A DNA stretch of 37,045 nucleotides from NCBI GenBank assembly GCA_002786165.1, contig PEQK01000006.1, positions 1-37,045 on the forward strand, read 5' to 3'. The notes below the pieces were generated by a model. The model was not told where the DNA came from. It saw only the letters and a list, made by a program, of their open reading frames with translations, and made no database searches. The position numbers and the translations under genes were made by a program. Below are positions 8,912 through 15,900 of the stretch, piece by piece (position 1 is the first letter of the stretch; every line of letters begins with the position of its first letter). Source of the stretch: Legionella sp. (lineage in GTDB: Bacteria; Pseudomonadota; Gammaproteobacteria; Legionellales; Legionellaceae).

Positions 8912-10702
8912 ATGCGCATACGAATCAGTTTGTTTTTATTATTGTTTTGGTCTTTAGGATGTCTTGCAGCGCCCTTGCCACAAGATGAGGCTTTTCGTTT
9001 TAAAATAACGCCTTTTGATGCAAATACGGTACAATTAGATTGGTCGATTAAAAAAGGGTATTTTTTATACCAAAAACGAATTTCAGCACAAAACGCTCAG
9101 CAAACCTATTTAAATTTGGGACAAATGACGTACCCAGATCCTCAAATCAAACTCTCCAAACAAGGCGAGCAAATTCTTATTTATAGACATAAATTACGCT
9201 TATTTTTGCCCGTACTGGCGCATTTAAATGGAGAGTTTTTGGTTCAAATACAGTATCAAGGTTGTTCAGATGAAGGGTTTTGCTATCCGCCTCAAACCAA
9301 AAAAGTCATACTCACGTTTGACAAAGACCGTGCCCTCAGTCAAATTACGCCCGAAACCGCACTCGATACAAAACCTAAATCACAAGTCACAACCTTACCA
9401 CAAAACACCCAAGTCAAATCTTTATTTAGTACGTCTAATCCCTTGTGGATCATGTTGAGTTTTTTTGGCTTTGGTGTGTTGATTGCATTTACGCCCTGTG
9501 TCCTACCTATGGTACCTGTACTATCAAGTATTATTGTGGGACATGGCCCTACTATTTCGACACGCAAGGCGTTTTTATTGTCTTTGAGTTATGTGGTGAG
9601 CATGTCGGTTACGTATGGCGTTATTGGCGCAATAATTGCCAAACTTGGCGCTAATCTACAAGTTTTGATGCAGTCGCCCTGGGTGATCGGATCGTTCAGT
9701 CTGATTTTTGTGATCTTAGCGTTGTCGATGTTTGACATGTATCAATTTCGTTTACCTCTTGCATGGCAAGAACGTATTGCAAACATCACACGCAGCAATG
9801 AAGGTGGCCACTATTTGAATGCCGCATTAATGGGCTCTATGTCCATCTTGATTTTATCCCCTTGCGTCACACCACCGCTTATTGGTGCATTAACTTATAT
9901 CGCAGAAGCGGGATCAGTGATGCTTGGGTCATTCGCCTTATTTTTCCTAGGCCTTGGCATGGGCACACCCTTGTTATTGATTGGCACATCAGCAGGAAAA
10001 TTATTACCCAAAACGGGCCTGTGGATGAATACCATCAAATATATTTTTGGCATGGTGCTGCTAGGCTTGGCCATCCATTTATTGTCACGATTGCTGCCAC
10101 CCTTTATCAGTATGATGTTGTGGTCCGTGTTGTTTATTGTTTCTGGGGTGGGGCTCAAACCTTTTGTCATGCCCACCTCAGGCCGTACATTTTTACTTCA
10201 AGCCATTGGCATCATGCTTATTATTTATGGGGGATTTGTTTTTTATGGTGCTAGCGTTGGGCATACTGATCCATGGCATCCATTGTCCGCTGCCGCCTCT
10301 AAACTCGATAGCCCAATGGTTCAATACGACAAGATCGTGACAAATGTATCAGATGCGCAACAAGCATTGTTAACGGCCAAAGAAGCCAAAAAACCGGTGG
10401 TTTTAGACTTTTATGCATCCTGGTGTGACAGCTGTCAACATTTAGAAAAAACCATATTACATTCCAAACAACTACAAGCCCTTCAAGATAAAGTCATGCT
10501 CATTCAAATTGATTTATCTAAAAACGACGAACAAACTCGAGAAGTACTCAAATATTTCAATGTGATAGCGCCGCCCACTTTTCTATTTTATGATGAGACA
10601 GGACATCCTATGCCAGAATTGCAATGGGTAGGTATGCTTTCTATCGATGATTTGGTCCTTAGAATCGAAGAGCTCGTAAGAAAGACAACCCTTCAAAAAT
10701 AA
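8912..10702 (+). CDS. dsbD: DsbD, thiol:disulfide interchange protein (cytoplasm-to-periplasm electron carrier)
   Basis: DsbD passes electrons from cytoplasmic thioredoxin across the inner membrane to periplasmic DsbC/DsbG-type isomerases. All three parts are present. After a signal peptide (about 20 residues, ending in CLAAP) comes the periplasmic alpha domain with its Cys pair in GCSDEGFCYPP. An eight-helix membrane core follows with the paired cysteines in TPCVLPMVPVL and SPCVTPPLIGAL. The C-terminal thioredoxin-like gamma domain has the CxxC in DFYASWCDSCQHLE. The length (596) is close to the E. coli protein. ATG 8912 is preferred over the TTG at 8909. The stop overlaps the convergent rsmJ stop by 10 bp. 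With the com1-type DsbA at 11456-12229 it forms a local thiol-redox group. Confidence 0.96.
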   Translation: MRIRISLFLLLFWSLGCLAAPLPQDEAFRFKITPFDANTVQLDWSIKKGYFLYQKRISAQNAQQTYLNLGQMTYPDPQIKLSKQGEQILIYRHKLRLFLPVLAHLNGEFLVQIQYQGCSDEGFCYPPQTKKVILTFDKDRALSQITPETALDTKPKSQVTTLPQNTQVKSLFSTSNPLWIMLSFFGFGVLIAFTPCVLPMVPVLSSIIVGHGPTISTRKAFLLSLSYVVSMSVTYGVIGAIIAKLGANLQVLMQSPWVIGSFSLIFVILALSMFDMYQFRLPLAWQERIANITRSNEGGHYLNAALMGSMSILILSPCVTPPLIGALTYIAEAGSVMLGSFALFFLGLGMGTPLLLIGTSAGKLLPKTGLWMNTIKYIFGMVLLGLAIHLLSRLLPPFISMMLWSVLFIVSGVGLKPFVMPTSGRTFLLQAIGIMLIIYGGFVFYGASVGHTDPWHPLSAAASKLDSPMVQYDKIVTNVSDAQQALLTAKEAKKPVVLDFYASWCDSCQHLEKTILHSKQLQALQDKVMLIQIDLSKNDEQTREVLKYFNVIAPPTFLFYDETGHPMPELQWVGMLSIDDLVLRIEELVRKTTLQK

Positions 10703-11400
10703 ATATCAAAGCGAATGTTTTTCCCACTCATGCTGTCTTTGGGTGTGATCAAAGGTGGTAATCGTTGGGGCCATTTTACCACCACTTTTTTCTTGGTTCT
10801 CTTGAGTGCTATCCTAATCAATGCTTCGGCATCGTCATCCGGACCAAATAATTGTTGTAACGCTTGCATGTCTTTTTTGACCAGTGCTGATTTTTGTCGC
10901 TCTGGATGCATAGGATCAATATAAATGATATCCGGATACTCTTCTGAAGAGAGGGCTTCCAAATATATCAAGGCATCTTGATACACCAAGGACAAATGCA
11001 AGTGAGGTGTGTGTAATCGTTGTAATCCATCCGCCAACAAAGCAGCCATCATGGCTTGACGCTCTATAAGCGTTACGTGTGCGCCGCAATAAGCCAATAA
11101 CGCAGCGTCCCTTCCCCAACCTGCCGTCACGTCAAAGATGTTCATGCCCGGCTTGGGTTTACAAGCACGGATGAGGCTATGATGTTTGTCTATTTTATGA
11201 TGCGATTTTAATTCAGCTTCGAAATCAACCATCAAAGGAGAAAATCCTTTCATTAATAAAACCAGGCCTTTTTCAGTCATCTGTAACCGAGGTAAACACG
11301 CCTGATCGAGATGCAATTGATACAACTTCGCTATGGCCAATGCTTGTTCAGCAACAGCTTGTGTTTCATATCCAATTGGAACATTGTGTTTCATGACCAT
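10693..11400 (-). CDS. rsmJ: RsmJ, 16S rRNA (guanine-1516-N2)-methyltransferase
   Basis: A cytoplasmic class I SAM-dependent methyltransferase that modifies G1516 of 16S rRNA. The SAM-binding motif I reads IFDVTAGWGRDAALLA, the acidic motif II is VTLIERQ, and the family signature IIYIDPMHPERQKSALVKK is complete. A terminal VKWPQRLPP matches the usual end of the fold. The frame is open upstream to 11439, but that part would translate the perfect hairpin at 11411-11434. I therefore place the start at ATG 11400 (or ATG 11394), giving about 235 residues. It is 55 bp downstream of the com1-type gene on the same strand. Its tail overlaps dsbD by 10 bp in convergent orientation. Confidence 0.93.
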   Translation of the reverse strand: MVMKHNVPIGYETQAVAEQALAIAKLYQLHLDQACLPRLQMTEKGLVLLMKGFSPLMVDFEAELKSHHKIDKHHSLIRACKPKPGMNIFDVTAGWGRDAALLAYCGAHVTLIERQAMMAALLADGLQRLHTPHLHLSLVYQDALIYLEALSSEEYPDIIYIDPMHPERQKSALVKKDMQALQQLFGPDDDAEALIRIALKRTKKKVVVKWPQRLPPLITPKDSMSGKNIRFDIYF

Positions 11401-11410
11401 ACTCTGTTTT

Positions 11411-11434
11411 CCGTCATTGCAAACGCAATGACGG
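11411..11434. repeat. Perfect hairpin between com1-type gene and rsmJ (REP-like)
   Basis: CCGTCATTGC (11411-11420), loop AAAC, GCAATGACGG (11425-11434): ten perfect pairs and a four-base loop. No U-tract follows on the minus strand, where both neighbours lie, so it is not a standard terminator. The stem recalls short palindromic repeats beginning CGTCATTGCGAG in related genomes (recollection, not searched). It could stabilise the upstream mRNA end. Confidence 0.6.
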
Positions 11435-11455
11435 TTCATTAAAACAATGAGATGC

Positions 11456-12229
11456 TTATTGTTTTGCTGCTTTATGAATCAAATCTTGTAAAGTCGCTTC
11501 ACTGGCTGCGCCAGGAATAAAAGAAGTTTCCGTACCAGGTTTGAATTGCCCTTTGGGCGTTGAAAGCACCACAAAAGCAGGTGTGCCCATCAAATGAATC
11601 GACTCAGCAAGCTTACGGCTTTCGTCTAAGGTATCAGTCACTTTTTTACTATTGATGTCTTTTTTCAAAGCGTTCATATCCAAACCAACACTTTTTGCAA
11701 TCGCCATGATTTTTTGTTCATCTAAACGATCATCGGCTTTGAACAAAGCACTTTGCAATGCCATATATTTACCTTGCATGCCGGCAACGATCGCAACTCG
11801 AGAAGCCAACTCAGATTCTTTACCAAAAATTGGGAATTCTTTGAAAATCACACGCAAATTAGGATTTTTCTTGATCAATTCGTTGACCACTGACTTCATT
11901 TTGATACAGTGAACGCATTGATAATCAAAAAACTCGACCAATGTCACATCACCATTGGGATTACCCGCTACCGTTAAGGTACCGCTGACCAAAGCACTAC
12001 CATATTGTGCGATGGCTGATTTGGCTTGTGCTTGCATCACATCTTGTTGTTTTTTCTGTAATGCTTGTGAGGCTTCTACCAATACTTCAGGGTTTGTGAC
12101 CAAATAATCATGGATAACTTGTTCTAGTTCTTTTTTTTGAGTGACTGAAAGGGATGTATCTGCATGAGCAGCTGACATGCCTAACGCTATAGCCAATAGG
12201 CTCATAGGTAATATTTTGTTGATTTTCAT
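11456..12229 (-). CDS. com1: Com1/DsbA2-type periplasmic thiol:disulfide oxidoreductase
   Basis: A DsbA-family thioredoxin-fold protein exported by the signal peptide MKINKILPMSLLAIALGMSAAHA. The catalytic CxxC is in VEFFDYQCVHCIKM, and the cis-Pro loop is LMGTPAFVV. An N-terminal helical extension (YLVTNPEVLVEASQALQKKQ) closely matches the Coxiella immunogen Com1 and Legionella DsbA2. The extension promotes dimerisation in that group. These proteins combine oxidase and isomerase activity and are kept partly reduced through DsbD, whose gene lies nearby. The 257-residue length is typical. AAGGA stands six bases before the ATG. In Legionella this protein is needed to fold Dot/Icm components, which fits the effector-like genes here, though no Dot/Icm gene is in the window. 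Confidence 0.93.
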   Translation of the reverse strand: MKINKILPMSLLAIALGMSAAHADTSLSVTQKKELEQVIHDYLVTNPEVLVEASQALQKKQQDVMQAQAKSAIAQYGSALVSGTLTVAGNPNGDVTLVEFFDYQCVHCIKMKSVVNELIKKNPNLRVIFKEFPIFGKESELASRVAIVAGMQGKYMALQSALFKADDRLDEQKIMAIAKSVGLDMNALKKDINSKKVTDTLDESRKLAESIHLMGTPAFVVLSTPKGQFKPGTETSFIPGAASEATLQDLIHKAAKQ

Positions 12230-12306
12230 TTATAGTCCTTATCTGAAATTTCAACTCGCACCGTAGCATTTGGATTATGAAAATTCAAGAGAGTGACAAA
12301 AATTTA

Positions 12307-12342
12307 ATAACTCACATGCCATAATAGCTACACATGAGTTAT
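12307..12342 (-). terminator. Possible terminator after the 126-residue orphan
   Basis: TGAGTTAT (12335-12342, overlapping the stop codon) pairs with ATAACTCA (12307-12314). On the minus strand it is followed by TAAATTTTTG. The stem is only eight AT-rich pairs with a 20-base loop, so it would be weak. Confidence 0.4.
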
Positions 12343-12716
12343 CTGGGGCGAGGCACAGTCGAAAAAGGAGTTGGGGTATTTGAATTTTTTTGTTCCGGAT
12401 CTTTGGGTTTGGGCTCTGGTTTGGGTACTGGTAGTACTGCTTTGGACTCAGGGTCTTGTTTTATGGTTTGCATTTTATCTTTAAATTTGTGTTCATTTAC
12501 TGTGTCAACAGGACCTGGATTATTATATCGAACATTTCTTTCGGCATCTGTATCTACCGGACCATGATTATAATACCGATAGTTAATTTCCCCCGGAGTG
12601 TCTACAGGTCCACTATTAGCTATGTTTTCATGGTGGCTAAGATAACGGCGACGATTGGTCGGGCTAAGAGGTGACATTTCTGCTATTTTCTGGTCCTCAC
12701 GTTTTCTCTTTCCCAT
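12339..12716 (-). CDS. Small disordered protein with GPVDT repeats
   Basis: I do not recognise this family. It encodes 125-126 residues. AAGGA lies six bases before ATG 12716, which is preferred over the adjacent ATG 12719. The N-terminus is strongly basic (MGKRKREDQK). The middle contains three units of about 17 residues that each begin GPVDT and carry an aromatic/Asn stretch such as NYRYYNH or NVRYNNP. The C-terminus is a Pro/Lys-rich tail (PVPKPEPKPKDPEQK). There is no signal peptide or membrane helix, and the protein is probably unfolded. Basic N-terminus plus short repeats would fit a nucleic-acid or host-protein binder, or a secreted effector. It is divergent from the large synthetase. 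Confidence 0.6.
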   Translation of the reverse strand: MGKRKREDQKIAEMSPLSPTNRRRYLSHHENIANSGPVDTPGEINYRYYNHGPVDTDAERNVRYNNPGPVDTVNEHKFKDKMQTIKQDPESKAVLPVPKPEPKPKDPEQKNSNTPTPFSTVPRPR

Positions 12717-12798
12717 CATAAATCCTTAGAAGATAAGTTTATATGACTAATTTTAGACCTGTTTGCCTTTTTGTCAAATGCTCTAACGCCAGTCCATA

Positions 12799-12845
12799 AT
12801 AATTTTAAATTATAGCTTTGGTCTAAAGAATAAATCATTTATAAT
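12799..12845 (+). promoter_or_regulatory. Candidate sigma-70 promoter of the synthetase operon with adjacent palindrome
   Basis: TTGGTC (12818-12823) and TATAAT (12840-12845) are separated by 16 bases, which predicts a leader of about 75 bases before ATG 12926. Just upstream of the -35 hexamer lies an AT-rich palindrome, ATAATTT-T-AAATTAT (12799-12813), in a normal place for an activator or repressor. The rest of the 206-bp gap shows nothing clear. Confidence 0.5.
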
Positions 12846-12925
12846 ACGGGCGCCGCTATAAAATAGTCATGTCATGGAATAGAACGCCTGTACGGGATCT
12901 ACCTCTAAAAGTATAGGGTATCTAA

Positions 12926-15900
12926 ATGATAATCATAACATCAACATTTACCGCCGATGTGATGCACCCGCATCTCAAAATGCTATTAGAAAATTTTTCC
13001 GATCAAGAACCATTATTCATTTATAACCAAATTTTCCAACAAATGTTGATGCCGAGCAGCGCTCAGAACCAAAACAAACAGGGCATGAATGTTATTTTAA
13101 TTCGCCTCAGCGATTTGTTTCCGGTGTCAAAACCATTTGAAACTCAATTGTCTGACATGATGCAAGCCCTTCAAAGCATGCAAAAAACCATGCATGTTCC
13201 TTTATTGATGCTTATCACCCCTTCTTTAGCTTTAACGCCTGCTGATCAATTATTTTATGACACGATTGAACTGCAGTTCAAACAACAGGTGGATGCGTTA
13301 CAAAATATCATTTTATTGACTTCAAATGATATTTTAAGTCATACAGAACCTGAGTTGATTTTTGACTCATTCACCGAAAAACATGGGCATATTCCCTATA
13401 CCTTAGACTTTTACAATAGTCTCAGCACCTTAATAGCCAGAAAATACTCATTGTTGTCACGAAAACCTTATAAAGTCATTATCTTAGATTGTGATGAAAC
13501 ATTGTGGAGTGGTGTCGTTGAAGAAGATGGTATCGATGGTATTGTCATCGATCAACATGATCTAGCGTTACAACAATTCATCCTAGAATGTCACCAAGCA
13601 GGCTTTCTGCTTTGTTTATGCAGTAAAAATAGCGAAGACTCTATCTTCTCAGTATTCAAACACCGCACCGATCTCGTGTTTGATCTCGAAAAACATATTT
13701 GTACCTCTAGAATTAATTGGCAACCCAAATCACATAATATCCAATCTATTGCAGATGAATTAGACTTAGATCCCAGTAGTTTTATTTTTATTGATGACAA
13801 TAAACTAGAATGTGCTGAAGTAAAAAGCCATTTCCCTGAGGTATTGGTCCTTGAATTACCCAAGCAAAAAAAGGATAGGCTTTCTTATTTAAAACACATT
13901 TGGGCATTTGATTATCAACACACCGGTGCGGAAGACAGCAGCAGAACTGAGTTTTACCAAAAAAATAAATTACGTCATCAATTAAAATCAACCAGCGTCT
14001 CTTACAAACAATTTTTAAAAACACTAAACATCAAAACTCACATTCAAACAGCAACAAACGAACATTACGAACGCGTTATTCAGTTGAATCAAAGAACAAA
14101 CCAATTTAATCTTTGTCCAAATGCAATGACCAGTGTAGCCTTCCAAAACAGCATTGTTTCAGGCACACCCCAGTGCTTAACGATTCATGTTTCTGATAAA
14201 TATGGAGAATACGGACTAGTCGGTGTAGTGGCACATCACATTGAACACACAGAACTTAAGATTCACGCGTTTTTCCTGAGTTGTCGTATATTAGGTCTTG
14301 GGATTGAATACGATATTTTAAAATACATCCTGACGCTCGCAAAAGAACATCAAGTCAAAACAATCACTATTCCTTTTACCATAACCGCCAAAAATATTCC
14401 GGCTATAGAATTCCTTAAAAAAATCAGCGGTTTATCGACACTTCCGTTTGAAACCCCGCTGACACTCAACGTAAGTGATATCATCAGCCATGCTCCTGAC
14501 GTGCCCAATGAGCCCCTGCAGAACAGCACAAAACCAATTCAACGCACTCATTCTGCCTCTAACGATTTTATGATTGATATCGCTCAACACAGTATCAAAG
14601 CCTCTAACACTATGCACGCTGGAAAAGGCAGTCCCAAAAAAAGCAACACATTCCAATCTATCAAAATAAATTTATTAGAACGCTTCAAGCAACATGACTT
14701 GGTTATCGCCAATATGGATAGCTCGTTCCTTGATCTCGGCATAGATTCTCTGAAAGCAGTGCTCATTGCCAGTGAAATTTTTCAAACCTATCAGATTGAA
14801 ATCAATCCATTTGAGCTACTTCATCAAACAGTTACCGTCAATAAATTAATCAAACAATTATTAGAGAAAATTGAACATCCTGATACACACCCCATCTCTA
14901 CATCGAACACTATGGTGGACATCCCTTTGTCGAATGCTCAAAAAAGACTCTGGTATGATGAAAAACTTTCGGAAAAAACCAGCAGAAACAATATGTTTTT
15001 GGCGTATGAACTTCCTAGTGATGTTCATATAGGATGCATGGAACGTGCTTTTTTAACCCTCATAGAACGCCATGATGTATTACGTTTTGCATTTTACGAA
15101 AAAGAAGGCGACCCCTTTATCAAAGTTCAGTCAATGGACAGTTTGAATTTTCAAATGCAACATGTGGTGCTGTCCGATCCATTAATGGTACAAACTTTTG
15201 CTGAAACGTTTCAACATCAACCGTTTGAATTGTACCATGCCCCCCTATTGCGAGTAGCGCTGGTGCAATGCGGTCGACAAACCCGACTATTGATAAGCAT
15301 TCATCATATCATCCATGATGGATGGTCTTTGAATGTGCTGTCACAAGAACTCAGCCTATTTTATAATGCTTATTCAAAAAATATTGCGCTTCAGCTTCCA
15401 CCACAAACATCTTCTTACGTAGATTTTATCTATTGGGAAAAGGAACATATTTCTCATGATGTTTTATTGAACCAAAAGGAGTATTGGGAAAAATCGTTAT
15501 ACAAACTACCCAAACTCGAGTTAATTTACGACAAAATTAGAAAAGAAAATAATGACATACAACTCAATCATCGTATTAATTTCAAACTTGATGAACAAAC
15601 AACACGTCAATTAAAACGTTTGTCGATAAACCAGCATGTGACTCTATATGATTTGTTGATTTCAGCGTTTGGATTACTATTGTCGCACTATACCAATCAA
15701 AGCGATGTCAGTTTTCTAACAGCAGTATCAGGTAGACATCATGCGCATACCGCAAATATGATGGGTTTTTTTGTTAATTTGTTATTGGTTAGATTTCAAA
15801 TTGGATCAGATATCACCTTTCAAGAATTGCTTAAAACCAATAAAAAAATATTAAATCATATTTTTGCCCATCAAGATCTGCCTTATAATGAAATTCTTCA

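Noticed and set aside
11401-11439. Upstream start for rsmJ at 11439
   Set aside because: It would translate a perfect intergenic hairpin and adds residues not found in the family.
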